From Owenia fusiformis (taxonomy: Eukaryota > Annelida > Polychaeta > Sabellida > Oweniidae), in assembly GCA_903813345.2 (NCBI GenBank), contig CAIIXF020000006.1:15506348-15570347 (forward strand): DNA of 64,000 nucleotides, in the 5' to 3' direction. Below the pieces are notes generated by a model. The model had not been told where the DNA came from. It worked only from the letters and a program-made list of their open reading frames with translations, and searched no databases. This document shows, piece by piece, positions 54,101 through 56,180 of the stretch. Position 1 is the stretch's first letter. Each line of letters starts with the position of its first letter. The position numbers and the translations under genes were made by a program.

Positions 54101-55886
54101 TCAGTCACAACTTTTACCACTACTCATACTGATAAATTGTGGAGAACCCTGGCTTTAAATTATCAACAGTGCTAGCATGTATTTTCATTGGTTCAAATTC
54201 ATTTTATGTTAATATAAAATGTACTTGATGCATGACTCTTTCAAAGGATAAACTGACATTCAATGTCACTAATAATAGGTGTGATACTAATCTATAGGAA
54301 ATTAAGCCTGTAAATTGCTGAATATGTCACTTTTATTAAATAATTAATTAACTTATTACCCGTTTCTGGGATGATTGTAAAATATATTCATCCTAGTTGA
54401 GATATACATCAAGTACAAATACATTCAAGCATTATCAACTATTTAACACAAGAGGAATGCTATGTGTGGCATTAAATGATAGTTAATAGTAATAGATATT
54501 AATTTATTGTTCTCTACTGAAAAGTTCATCCTTATAAACACATTGCGAATCTCAGTATTTGTGACGCGGATTTGTCTATTTAAATGAAAGAAAAGTCCAA
54601 TATTCATATCAGCATTGAATTTCCACTAGAGTCAATGCCCTAAATAATTTATCTTATTGAACCCTGTGCTGTATTCTTAAGATTTGAGACCAGCTGGTAA
54701 AAATAACAATGTTGATCAATTGTAATGCTTTTATAAATCAAAATTCTCCATAGAATATTGCATTTTAATGATAAGCTAAATGCCAGTAAAATCTGTTTAT
54801 CCAAAAACCTTTTAATCTTAACTTTTTTATGTCATATTTGTACCAGTCCCAGTGGTATTCAGATTAGACGGGTTTTACTCTCTTGAGTTTTGCATTCTCT
54901 GATATTGCGCAGTACTATTCGAACGTTACACATATACATATGAGTATATATACAATTTATTTATGGCTGATTTCTGATGCCTTAATTCATCCAAAGCAAT
55001 TGCTGAAGACTTCATTTTTCATAGTCTAACCCTATTATTGATATTTTCGGGGACTTCTTTATTTCAAATAAAAAGAAAACTCCAGGATAACCTGGCAGTT
55101 TTTTTTACTGCCATACCCAGAGGTTTCACTAGAGTTTCTCACAACAGGCTAAATAAATGAAAACAACAGGCAAAATTCATGGAAATCATGAATTTAACAT
55201 TGCTTAAAGTACTTCAGGGTGTTTGACTGAGCGGTCCACAACTCGTACAAAAGGCTGTGGTGCGTACTTGTATGTCTCTGCAGATAAAAGAACACAGCGC
55301 TCCTTTGAGGAGGGGTTTCTGGGCCTATCTTCCAGGCTAATTACGTTAATTACGACCATATATATATGGGATATACCCAAGAGGTATTGCTCACCTTCAT
55401 TGGTGGTAAACAAAATACAATACAACAACATGAAACTCCTGCATACCCCTATCATGTGTTGCATATGGATAATATCTTATGACAAGACATCCCATATTTA
55501 CAATGTACAAAACATTGAGATCAAACACATGTTGAATAACTTGAATAACTTGTCATATGCAACATGTATGTCTGATCTTGATGTAGTTTGTACAAAATAA
55601 TTTTTACACTTACCTTGCTGTCATTGTGTACCAGCTCAAGTAAATATCTTGGTAAAAGGTCGTGTCTATTGTTAACATCTTCTAACGCAAGTTTAACCGC
55701 AGGAAAACATGCTTGGCCTCCCAGCCATCCTAAAGTCCCAGTTATAGGGAACAGTCCACCAATATATAATTTTTTATCCTTCATCGATCTATTCACATTG
55801 TCAGACAATACTCCATGAGTAATATCTGACATAAACAAACTAAATATTATTCCAAATTGTATAATGTGTTGTTGCTGGATTGACAT
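32..55886 (-). CDS. GABBR1: GABA-B receptor subunit 1-like, partial gene (11 exons; 3' end off window)
   Basis: Gene-level entry. This is a class C GPCR that binds GABA and in mammals acts as a heterodimer with subunit 2 at the plasma membrane, coupling to Gi/o. Eleven GT-AG exons join in frame to 579 residues: signal peptide about 1-25, Venus-flytrap domain about 39-450, TM1 about 468-492, TM2 about 508-528, TM3 about 546-568. Residues matching the mammalian GABA contacts are visible: W54, S119, S142, H159, Y239, W267 and E345. From W54 to W267 they keep the mammalian GBR1b spacing, as I recall it. The motifs [25 protein letters not shown] and [11 protein letters not shown] are subunit 1-like, not subunit 2-like. 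TM4-7 and the C-terminal tail are left of base 32. No sushi-domain exon (mammalian 1a isoform) was recognised. Family assignment is firm; expression and 5' UTR structure are not shown. Confidence 0.95.
140..542 (-). other. intron between exons 11 and 10
   Basis: About 400 bases of AT-rich intron. Apart from a short TATATA-rich run near 450-470 I see no repeat, RNA gene or conserved motif. A short open frame that runs through it is the read-through of exon 10. Confidence 0.7.
543..675 (-). CDS. GABBR1: GABBR1 exon 10 (TM2 and extracellular loop 1)
   Basis: Encodes R499 (split codon AG|A) to Q543: the TM1-TM2 loop, TM2 (about 508-528), the [17 protein letters not shown] segment and conserved Cys542 before TM3, which in the family forms the ectodomain-loop disulfide. 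Donor GTAATC at 537-542. The acceptor (plus CTG 676-678) is the innermost of eight near-identical acceptors created by a 67-bp tandem array. Only this one preserves the frame without a stop. Confidence 0.93.
611..1148 (-). repeat. 67-bp tandem array carrying eight copies of the exon 10 acceptor and exon start
   Basis: Eight head-to-tail copies begin at 611, 678, 745, 812, 879, 946, 1013 and 1080; the last is 69 bp through one extra AT. In sense orientation each copy is the first 61 bases or so of exon 10 followed by TTTCAG. Acceptor CTG triplets (plus strand) lie at 676, 743, 810, 877, 944, 1011, 1078 and 1147. Copies differ mainly at one trinucleotide (AGT, ACT, ACC), with AGT and ACT alternating in the last four copies, so the array probably grew partly by dimers. 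Copy 1 is part of the real exon. Confidence 0.93.
1377..1541. mobile_element. degenerate pogo-type MITE in intron 9
   Basis: The left end reads CATTAAAACCTGTC and the right end, reverse-complemented, reads TAGTGAAATCTGTAAAG. Both resemble the CAGTRAAACCTGT ends of the other pogo-type MITEs here, especially 47250-47626. About 165 bp with no ORF; the target duplication is not clean. Confidence 0.6.
1567..1795 (-). CDS. GABBR1: GABBR1 exon 9 (end of ectodomain and TM1)
   Basis: Encodes residues 423-498, including the [15 protein letters not shown] segment that ends the Venus-flytrap domain and the hydrophobic helix [19 protein letters not shown] of TM1 followed by the basic MHRHS turn. Acceptor plus CTG at 1796-1798; donor GTATGA at 1561-1566. 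Phases: enters after G|AT (Asp) and leaves after AG. Confidence 0.93.
1993..2162 (-). CDS. GABBR1: GABBR1 exon 8 (Venus-flytrap lobe)
   Basis: Encodes residues 366-422 ([20 protein letters not shown] to QIEQMW). The [13 protein letters not shown] and RIAWTQIEQ motifs match mammalian GABBR1. Acceptor CAG at plus 2163-2165; donor GTAAGATG at 1985-1992. The split codon AG|G with exon 7 gives Arg366. Confidence 0.93.
2163..3089 (-). other. intron between exons 8 and 7
   Basis: About 930 bases of AT-rich sequence. I see no tandem repeat, TIR or coding segment. Short open frames here have no recognisable composition. Confidence 0.65.
3090..3241 (-). CDS. GABBR1: GABBR1 exon 7 (carries ligand-contact Glu345)
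   Basis: Encodes residues 316-365 plus two bases of 366. Contains [21 protein letters not shown]345 corresponds to the glutamate (Glu349 in rat GBR1b) that contacts the GABA amino group. Acceptor is TAG (plus CTA 3242-3244); donor GTGAGTCTT at 3081-3089. Relative to mammals the W267-E345 distance is about seven residues longer. Confidence 0.94.
3340..3475. repeat. dispersed repeat end with GACAGACAGACGGAC run
   Basis: The segment runs from GTTTTTGAGAAAACTGTC through a short GACA/GACG microsatellite to GACAATATGGCCCC and GGGGACATAA. Similar GACAGAC-bearing segments occur at 29700-29775 and 30810-30890, both followed by a GGGA(T/G)(A)ATTAA tail. Probably the end of an interspersed repeat; family not identified. 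Confidence 0.35.
4019..4440 (+). repeat. 73-82 bp minisatellite inside the pogo-like element, about six copies
   Basis: Copies begin GGTTTATCC at 4019, 4092, 4171, 4245, 4327 and 4401. Each holds TTAACTGGATGTTTTAGATTTGG and ends GGTGTGAATCCAGGAGA. The second pogo-like element has only two or three imperfect copies at 23380-23650, so copy number varies between relatives. Confidence 0.85.
4606..5190 (+). CDS. DDE-less pogo-derived protein: helix-turn-helix plus PCNA-binding tail
   Basis: A complete 194-residue ORF. Residues about 4-45 resemble the N-terminal psq/CENP-B-type helix-turn-helix of pogo/Tigger transposases ([20 protein letters not shown]), which binds element ends. Residues 50-85 are basic ([15 protein letters not shown]). 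Residues 86-130 are an acidic, Asn/Thr-rich linker. Residues 131-170 ([19 protein letters not shown]) match the usual C-terminal helices. Q184-T-T-M187-E-D-F190-F191 is a textbook PIP-box (Q-x-x-h-x-x-a-a); pogo is known to bind PCNA this way. No DDE domain is present, so it cannot transpose DNA by itself. Flanked by element ends, with AATAAA about 190 bp after the stop. It may act in trans on relatives, repress them, or simply be decaying; the frame is still open. Confidence 0.7.
   Translation: MPPKKAYKVLSLADHNKIPQQSASGKSQRRLATDFGVSLGTINNTTTLKRKQEIMDATAGNVDQERKRIKIGGNEEYFNMEDNKGTMEDTHQGTTNDSCERDLTPNDNTAPNETEDTETEPKEDASVPRKEYKTSEIINALDVLKEYTWTKSSLGINIYEQFLLIEEDILSAIVSAKIAKLKTQTTMEDFFKQK
6474..7030 (-). 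repeat. 278-bp tandem duplication containing copies of the exon 6 donor
   Basis: The sequence from TTGGCATTTGGTTACACCCC recurs at 6495 and 6773, an offset of 278 bp. Each unit carries the donor-like string (sense GGGATGGTAGGTTATTT or close) twice. Donor dinucleotides (plus AC) lie at 6530-6531, 6683-6684, 6808-6809 and, for the real exon 6, 6961-6962. The copy at about 6683-6745 also resembles the last 60 bases of exon 6, so a piece of exon was duplicated into the intron. Confidence 0.8.
6963..7160 (-). CDS. GABBR1: GABBR1 exon 6 (carries ligand-contact Trp267)
   Basis: Encodes residues 250-315, from [20 protein letters not shown] to [16 protein letters not shown]267 in VGWYPDNW corresponds to the mammalian Trp278 contact. 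Cys284 in KVDCTVEQM matches the family cysteine. Acceptor CAG at plus 7161-7163; donor GTAGGT at 6957-6962. The charged run EKRDEDDK replaces a less charged mammalian loop. Confidence 0.94.
7161..8690 (-). other. intron 5, proximal part
   Basis: About 1.5 kb of AT-rich intron. Visible are a poly-G run at about 7257-7270 and short imperfect repeats of AGCTTAGTT type near 8000. Nothing coding was recognised. Confidence 0.6.
8695..9970 (-). mobile_element. dispersed element of about 1.3 kb built from three 340-440 bp direct repeats, with a GTCCGTCC run and TGAGCT palindrome
   Basis: Three direct repeats start near AAAATGACAACAAATAAAA at 8699, 9038 and 9480, each containing TGCAGGACACCTGAAATT and GAACCAGGAGTCATAGG. 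A partial copy lies near 9390. The last runs into GACGGACGGACGGAC (9779-9793) and ends near GCTCACCATGTGAGCTAA (9940-9957). Read on the minus strand it starts with an AGCTCACATGGTGAGCTT palindrome followed by GTCCGTCCGTC, a layout I associate with bivalve repeats. Its short ORFs have no known motif. Confidence 0.65.
10029..10094 (-). CDS. GABBR1: GABBR1 exon 5 (66 bp; ligand-contact Tyr239)
   Basis: A microexon-sized 66 bp coding [20 protein letters not shown] plus CQ, residues 228-249. Y239 matches mammalian Tyr250. Acceptor CAG at plus 10095-10097; donor GTATTTATG at 10020-10028. Both phases are 0, so skipping it would keep the frame but remove a ligand contact. Confidence 0.94.
10848..10935 (+). 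repeat. dispersed short repeat family A, copy 1
   Basis: CATTTGTTACAGATG is followed by GAATGCCGACCGCAGAATGCC and ends ATATAACAATATGTCATCACTT. The same order of words recurs at 13121-13290, 34090-34205 and 47765-47850, all on the plus strand. No ends or target duplication defined. Confidence 0.6.
11313..11589. repeat. 34-bp minisatellite, eight copies
   Basis: The unit holds CAAAGCCATCCCCCTATGAT and ends ATCCAATGAAATCA. Copies begin at 11318, 11352, 11386, 11420, 11454, 11488, 11522 and 11556 and are nearly identical. The array ends 63 bp from the donor of exon 4. Confidence 0.93.
11653..11754 (-). CDS. GABBR1: GABBR1 exon 4
   Basis: Encodes residues 194-227, [20 protein letters not shown] then [14 protein letters not shown], matching the mammalian region that reads ...EAGIEITFRQSF and PVKNLK. 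Acceptor CAG at plus 11755-11757; donor GTATGAAT at 11645-11652. Both phases 0. Confidence 0.94.
11755..12672 (-). other. intron between exons 4 and 3
   Basis: About 920 bases, strongly AT-rich around 12250-12450. No repeat array or transposon ends seen. Short open frames here are read-through of exon 4 or chance. Confidence 0.6.
12673..12843 (-). CDS. GABBR1: GABBR1 exon 3 (ligand contacts Ser142 and His159)
   Basis: Encodes residues 137-193: [20 protein letters not shown], then [17 protein letters not shown] and the [17 protein letters not shown] strand. S142 and H159 lie 17 residues apart, the spacing of mammalian Ser153 and His170. Acceptor CAG at plus 12844-12846; donor GTGAGTAG at 12665-12672. 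Phase 0 on both sides. Confidence 0.95.
12844..15222 (-). other. intron 2, first 2.4 kb
   Basis: Mostly featureless AT-rich sequence apart from the family A repeat at 13121-13290. An open stretch near 14684-14948 is readable on both strands; neither reading has a recognised motif. No exon called. Confidence 0.55.
13121..13290 (+). repeat. dispersed short repeat family A, copy 2 (internally expanded)
   Basis: GCCATTTGTTAAAGATG is followed by three rounds of TGTTACAGA/CACCAA/GAATG-type words, then CACCAAACACCAACCACCAA and TTGGAGTCTATAAC. The internal rounds make this copy longer than the others. Confidence 0.6.
15223..15509. mobile_element. pogo-type MITE, 287 bp, TA target duplication
   Basis: The ends are CAGTAAAACATGTCCAAC and, reverse-complemented, CAGTAAAACAAGTGTATA, flanked by TA at 15221-15222 and 15510-15511. 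The left half is a short tandem array in which GTGAACACCT recurs seven or more times at 17-bp spacing. No ORF. Matches the MITE at 45339-45522 along its length. Confidence 0.8.
16045..16340 (+). repeat. dispersed repeat family B, copy 1
   Basis: The words CCTTTGCATTTGTTTGGCTTC, CTTAAAGATAGCTTC, CACCAAGCAAAC and TTTCTATATATGGTCAT, then GGGCTGCTATACTGTTAAAT, occur in the same order as at 48175-48345 and 53112-53345. An open frame across it has no recognised motif. Confidence 0.55.
17005..17812. mobile_element. 808-bp non-autonomous DNA transposon with TTAC target duplication
   Basis: TTAC flanks both sides (17001-17004 and 17813-17816). The left end is CCTACTATCACACCAAACTA; the right end, reverse-complemented, is CCCCCCTATCACACCAAACT, both followed by AGTTCT. 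A second copy of the left end, CTATCACACCAAACAAGTTG, starts near 17398, so the interior looks duplicated. Base composition differs from its surroundings, with many GAACG and ACGT words. The 4-bp TTAN target and CC ends recall piggyBac/Kolobok-type elements, but no transposase is present. Confidence 0.75.
18090..18535. repeat. 31-bp minisatellite, about 14 copies
   Basis: The unit holds CATTTACATGTACACTCATC and then ATCTCCCTAAA, with TTCACA/TTTACA and CATC/CATT variants. The copies degrade at both ends. Confidence 0.92.
19350..19484 (-). CDS. GABBR1: GABBR1 exon 2 (ligand contact Ser119)
   Basis: Encodes residues 92-136, starting [20 protein letters not shown] and holding [20 protein letters not shown]. 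Cys92 continues HNDSK from exon 1, giving the family DSKC motif. S119 aligns with mammalian Ser130. Acceptor CAG at plus 19485-19487; donor GTAAGTGAT at 19341-19349. Phase 0 both sides. It sits 36 kb from exon 1. Confidence 0.95.
19490..20215. repeat. 30-bp minisatellite in two blocks directly upstream of the exon 2 acceptor
   Basis: The unit is AATGATGGAAAAACATGGAA followed by ATAGTACATC. Block 1 is about 19490-19735 and block 2 about 19900-20215, with 160 bp of unrelated sequence between. The period is divisible by three, so long open frames appear on both strands; these are artefacts. Block 1 begins within a few bases of the exon 2 acceptor, so the branch-point region lies inside it. Confidence 0.9.
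20835..21285. repeat. 87-bp tandem repeat, four full copies plus partials
   Basis: GTCAAACTATTGTTTTCAAA recurs at 20932, 21019, 21106 and 21193, each followed by GCATATCTGAGAAGAATA and GATCATTTGTGCATACACTT. A degenerate partial precedes at about 20835, and a diverged copy follows at 21475-21550 after an insertion. Confidence 0.9.
21286..21474 (+). mobile_element. probable retroposon insertion with AAATA/AACA tail
   Basis: About 190 bp split the 87-bp array from its last copy. It ends in a simple tail (AAATAAATAAACAAACAAAT and so on), as SINE-like retroposons do. No A and B boxes were recognised and the target duplication is unclear, so the call is tentative. Confidence 0.4.
22765..22915 (+). 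repeat. CAATACAG dispersed repeat, plus-strand copy
   Basis: TATGATCTGTAAAAGGAAGCC, then GATTGGTCAGTTCTTGTGCT, then CAATACAG words and ATATTGGTA. The reverse complement of 43178-43315 matches over its whole length. A related hairpin lies at 42911-43055. Confidence 0.7.
23005..24378 (+). mobile_element. pogo-like DNA transposon, 1374 bp, TA target duplication, both ends intact
   Basis: Left end CAGTAGAACCTGTATATC; right end, reverse-complemented, CAGTAAAACCTGTCTAATCC; TA on both sides (23003-23004 and 24379-24380). Subterminal GAACACC and TTGAACACC words repeat inside both ends. The interior aligns with the element at 3501-5619: GGATTATGAACAGGTCTTAA, AATCAGCAAATGTTTTATAA, then a short ORF at 23825-24010. 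Part of the interior (AGCTAAGATTCAATCAGCAA) is present twice, at about 23481 and 23706. No DDE domain. Confidence 0.85.
23825..24010 (+). CDS. 61-residue pogo-derived PIP-box peptide
   Basis: A small ORF in the pogo-like element. It starts [20 protein letters not shown] and ends [13 protein letters not shown]. The start MxPK and everything from NALD onward match the 194-residue ORF at 4606-5190, but the helix-turn-helix and the acidic linker are deleted in frame. Q51-T-T-M54-K-D-F57-F58 is a PIP-box. If translated it would be little more than a helical stub with a PCNA-binding tail. It may equally be a deletion relic whose frame survives by chance. Confidence 0.5.
   Translation: MSPKRHTSDILNALDILKDYTSSRMNTHEKFFLLEEDIYSNIADAKSAKKQTTMKDFFKQK
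24379..26560. other. intron 1 segment with little structure
   Basis: About 2.2 kb of AT-rich sequence. A short tandem repeat of about 41 bp (CCAACCAGGGTATCAAA) occurs at 25541-25648, 2.5 copies. Nothing coding recognised. Confidence 0.55.
26570..27650. repeat. 49-bp minisatellite, about 21 copies
   Basis: The unit holds GCTTTTACAGGCAGTGGGGA and TCTATGGTTATCTCAGG, then GTTGTATCCTTA. Variants at one site (GATCGTATCC, GTTGTATCC, GTTATATCC) are interspersed. First and last copies are degenerate. Open frames in it repeat IYGYLRV and are artefacts. Confidence 0.95.
27911..27975. repeat. 65-bp miniature inverted repeat
   Basis: Starts CTGTAAAAGCC and ends GGCTTTTACAG, a perfect 11-bp inverted terminal repeat with further imperfect pairing inside. 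Could be a very small MITE; no target duplication is clear. Confidence 0.6.
28745..28860. repeat. 116-bp foldback hairpin
   Basis: The left arm ATTATGTCCCTATCATTGAA and the rest pair with the right arm over about 53 nt with around five mismatches; the loop is under 10 nt around GAGCTTGCGAGG. Most likely a foldback transposon or MITE fragment, since a TIR pair adjoins it (28865-29125). Confidence 0.8.
28865..29125. mobile_element. 261-bp segment with GTATTACATACCT inverted ends
   Basis: Starts GTATTACATACCT and ends AGGTATGTAATAC, a perfect 13-bp TIR. It directly follows the foldback hairpin and may be one composite element with it. CATGTTATATCAATGACGTC lies inside. No ORF. Confidence 0.65.
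30120..30215. repeat. 16-17 bp AATGTGTATAATACAAT tandem repeat
   Basis: Five copies of AAATGTG(T)ATAATACAAT with a one-base length variation. It makes a repeated Leu/Tyr open frame on the minus strand, which is an artefact. Confidence 0.8.
31381..31600. mobile_element. possible MITE with GCACCCACTTGA internal repeats
   Basis: Left ATGGTCAGTGATCTCC and right, reverse-complemented, TGGCCATCAGTGCTCTTCAC form imperfect inverted ends. Inside, TTGCACCCACTTGAGA-type words occur three or four times. No clean target duplication. Confidence 0.4.
31991..32190. mobile_element. 200-bp MITE with CCCGTAGCCAGG ends, 5-bp target duplication
   Basis: Ends CAGACCCGTAGCCAGG and, reverse-complemented, CAGGCCCGTAGCCAGGGG. 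GTATG flanks both sides (31986-31990 and 32191-32195). Contains poly-G runs next to each end. Resembles 48961-49154 in size, 5-bp target and GC-rich ends. Confidence 0.8.
32740..32835. repeat. 22-bp tandem repeat, about four copies
   Basis: GACATATTTATGATAAAAAT-type units in direct order with small end variations. Confidence 0.8.
33255..33775. repeat. 32-bp minisatellite, about 16 copies
   Basis: The unit is TGATATATTTATTGTATTTA followed by AGATAATGTTTA. The variants TTTATTG/TCTATTG and GTTTA/GTCTG alternate for much of the array, suggesting a 64-bp dimer. Confidence 0.93.
34090..34205 (+). repeat. dispersed short repeat family A, copy 3
   Basis: GCCATTTGTTACAGATCC, then CACCAAACACCAACTGCCAA, then AGTTTGGAAACTATAACAAC and ATGTCATCACTTCACG. 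Best-preserved copy. Confidence 0.6.
34960..35510. repeat. 49-53 bp minisatellite, about ten copies
   Basis: The unit holds TTTATGACACCCTACAAGTA, TTTGGATACTC and TACACTTTCTGACACCTA, with variable length and substitutions. An open frame of 133 codons crosses it only because the unit is stop-poor. Confidence 0.88.
36115..36300. repeat. cluster of palindromic ATACCATATGGTAC / GTACCATATGGTAC words
   Basis: ATACCATATGGTAC at about 36119-36132 and GTACCATATGGTAC near 36221 frame ACAGTATCAAACGATACC and further GGTAC/GTACC words. Related words (GGTACCATATGG, ACAGTATCAAAA) occur at 38226-38290. Possibly decayed TIRs of one family. Confidence 0.45.
37540..37675 (+). repeat. GGGCC-rich dispersed repeat, copy 1
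   Basis: Repeated TTTTTGGGC, GGGCCTTG and TTTTAGGCCAAATTATTAAG words. The reverse complement of 41795-41935 shows the same pattern (GGGCCTATTTAGACCAAATT). Function unknown. Confidence 0.45.
38224..39222. other. intron 1 segment
   Basis: AT-rich, about 1 kb, with a decayed palindromic-word segment at its left end and nothing else recognised. Confidence 0.5.
39223..39485 (+). mobile_element. tRNA-derived SINE
   Basis: A tRNA-like head carries an A box TGGCTCAGTGG (39230-39240) and a B box GGTTCGATTCC (39274-39284), the RNA polymerase III internal promoter. The body includes CTCGTATAAAAGGCTGG, TACTTGTATGTCTGTG, AAAGAACACAGGCTCC and GAGGGGTTTCTGA, also found in 55235-55355. The 3' end near CATAAATATGGCGATAATC is not sharply defined and no target duplication is certain. 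Confidence 0.8.
39486..41794. other. intron 1 segment without recognised features
   Basis: About 2.3 kb, AT-rich. Several ATATTCCATATT words lie in 40990-41100. No transposon ends, arrays or coding segments seen. Confidence 0.5.
41795..41935 (-). repeat. GGGCC-rich dispersed repeat, copy 2
   Basis: TTTTGGGGCCAAAAACC, TTTGAGGCCCATTTTTTG and AATAGGCCCAGAAACG words. In reverse complement it parallels 37540-37675. Confidence 0.45.
42911..43055. repeat. 145-bp foldback hairpin with CAATACAG words
   Basis: The arms are about 63 nt each (left GAATGATTTGAAGTGCAATA, right ending TATTTCATTTCAAATCATTC) with a loop of about 15 nt near AAGATGAAATGGAGT. Contains CAATACAGGA and TGTATTGGCAC, shared with the CAATACAG repeats at 22765 and 43178. 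Confidence 0.75.
43178..43315 (-). repeat. CAATACAG dispersed repeat, minus-strand copy
   Basis: The reverse complement begins TATGATCTGTAAAATGAA, then TGATTGGCCAGTTCTTGTGC and CAATACAGAAAATATTGGTA, matching 22765-22915. It lies 120 bp from the related hairpin. Confidence 0.7.
43316..45338. other. intron 1 segment without recognised features
   Basis: About 2 kb of AT-rich sequence. I see no repeat array, transposon ends or coding segment. Confidence 0.5.
45339..45522. mobile_element. pogo-type MITE, 184 bp
   Basis: The left end CAATTAACCTGTCTTAGTG (decayed) follows TA at 45337-45338. The right end, reverse-complemented, CAGTAAAACCTGTATATA precedes TA at 45523-45524. GTGAACACC words recur inside. 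Shares TTCCACACATACTCTACTGA with the MITE at 15223-15509. Confidence 0.75.
45766..45956. mobile_element. pogo-type MITE, 191 bp, TA target duplication
   Basis: The left end CAGTGGACCCTTTTTATA follows TA at 45764-45765. The right end, reverse-complemented, CATTAAAACTTGTCATATG precedes TA at 45957-45958. TGTGAACATC and TGTGAACTC words inside. Confidence 0.65.
47250..47626. mobile_element. pogo-type MITE, 377 bp, TA target duplication
   Basis: Left CAGTGAAACCTGTAAAGTG; right, reverse-complemented, CAGTAAAATCTGTTAAGTCA; flanks TA (47248-47249, 47627-47628). GTGGAACACCTC is repeated near the left end. No ORF. Confidence 0.8.
47765..47850 (+). repeat. dispersed short repeat family A, copy 4
   Basis: GCCATTTGTTACAGACACTG, GAATGCCGAACACTACC and CCAAACATCAATGGCCGAAC in the family order. 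Confidence 0.6.
48175..48345 (+). repeat. dispersed repeat family B, copy 2
   Basis: CCCTTTGCATTCGTTTGACT, CTCTTTCAGTTTACAATAAA, TCTCTGATCTCATCGAGC and GACGACTTTCTATATGG match 53112-53345. Confidence 0.6.
48961..49154. mobile_element. 194-bp MITE with CATGGGCGTAGCGC ends, ACAAA target duplication
   Basis: Perfect 14-bp TIR (starts CATGGGCGTAGCGC, ends GCGCTACGCCCATG), flanked by ACAAA at 48956-48960 and 49155-49159. GC-rich against its surroundings. No ORF of note. Confidence 0.88.
49923..50999 (+). mobile_element. mariner-like element with 190-bp TIRs, TA target duplication
   Basis: 1077 bp. Starts CAGGGCGTTCAGTAAGTAAA; the right end is its reverse complement; TA at 49921-49922 and 51000-51001. 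The inverted arms extend about 190 bp each (49923-50115 and 50810-50999), including GTCATAGTAACG and ACGGGTTCTGCGGAGCAATT. Only the C-terminal half of a transposase remains between them. Confidence 0.9.
50293..50712 (+). pseudogene. mariner transposase, C-terminal half only
   Basis: 139 codons. [10 protein letters not shown] (D37) and [11 protein letters not shown] (D73) are the second and third aspartates of the mariner catalytic triad, 36 residues apart, about one more than in classical D34D mariners. The tail ([20 protein letters not shown], then GNYFQ) is also typical. The N-terminal helix-turn-helix domain and first catalytic Asp are missing, so the enzyme cannot be active. The indicated start is simply the first Met in the frame. 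Confidence 0.85.
51002..52740. other. intron 1 segment
   Basis: About 1.7 kb, AT-rich. The end next to the LINE remnant (52560-52740) probably belongs to the same decayed LINE in a shifted frame. Otherwise nothing recognised. Confidence 0.45.
52741..52914 (+). pseudogene. non-LTR retrotransposon (LINE) ORF2 C-terminal remnant
   Basis: The reading frame gives [20 protein letters not shown], then [17 protein letters not shown] and a stop after TLWG. The C-P-C-G...H-F-L-L-x-C-P pattern is the cysteine/histidine motif found near the C-terminus of many LINE reverse transcriptases. Upstream the homology continues only with a frameshift near 52720-52740. It is a dead fragment; the clade is not assigned. 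Confidence 0.7.
53112..53345 (+). repeat. dispersed repeat family B, copy 3
   Basis: TACCCTTTGCATTAGTTCGA, GTAAAAGACAGCTATGTC, CTCTTTCAGTTTACAATAAA and TTTCTATATGGTCATTTCC, ending GCAGGGCTGCTAAACAGTAT. Confidence 0.6.
53965..54125. repeat. 26-bp minisatellite, six copies
   Basis: The unit is CACTACACATCAGTCACAAC followed by TTTTAC, with one TTTAG and one CTCTTAA variant. Confidence 0.92.
54784..54879. mobile_element. very short pogo-type MITE (about 96 bp)
   Basis: Starts CAGTAAAATCTGTTTATCC and ends CAGATTAGACGGGTTTTACT. Both ends match the pogo-like elements at 3501 and 23005, so this is a deletion derivative consisting of little but the ends. Target duplication not clean. Confidence 0.6.
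55235..55355 (+). mobile_element. 5'-truncated SINE copy
   Basis: CACAACTCGTACAAAAGGCT, TACTTGTATGTCTCTGCAG, AAAGAACACAGCGCTCC and GAGGAGGGGTTTCTGGGC match the body of the SINE at 39223-39485. The tRNA-like head is absent. Confidence 0.7.
55614..55886 (-). CDS. GABBR1: GABBR1 exon 1 (start codon, signal peptide, ligand contact Trp54)
   Basis: Encodes residues 1-91. The start is ATG at 55884-55886; the frame can be read up to a TTG at 55943, but an in-frame TGA at 55950-55952 closes it and no earlier ATG exists. Residues about 1-25 (hydrophobic [10 protein letters not shown]) look like a signal peptide. [20 protein letters not shown] begins the Venus-flytrap domain; W54 matches mammalian Trp65. 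Ends LVHNDSK at the donor GTAAGTG (55607-55613). An untranslated upstream exon is possible: a TTCTACAG acceptor-like site lies at about plus 56001-56008. Confidence 0.92.
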
Positions 55887-56124
55887 ATTTGTTAACTTTT
55901 GGAAGAGATATTGATGAGTGAAAATACAAAATATAAATTTCAACTTGGTTCAAGTTTTCGTTGTGTTTACATGTATCGATCGTCTAATAATAGCTTTGAA
56001 CTGTAGAACATACGATTCTCTTACGTTCTCTTGCATTATTACATGTACTTTTTCCATATTTTGTCGATAAATGGTTCAATTTCGGTACAAGCATTTGACG
56101 GATCAATCCAAAAAATCCTGTCGT

Positions 56125-56180
56125 TGTGAACTACGTCATCGATTTTTGAGTAATGACGTTTTTCACACTTCCGGTCCACA
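56125..56180. promoter_or_regulatory. promoter-like motif cluster upstream of GABBR1 exon 1
   Basis: Within 50 bp: ACTACGTCATCG and TAATGACGTTT (two CRE/ATF-like TGACG cores in opposite orientation), then CACTTCCGGT (ETS-type core). It lies 240-300 bp upstream of the receptor start codon. Motif matches alone do not prove function. Confidence 0.4.

Noticed and set aside
55887-55943. Longer receptor N-terminus starting at a TTG codon
   Set aside because: The codon is TTG, not ATG. An in-frame TGA lies at 55950-55952, and the first ATG (55886) gives a normal signal peptide.
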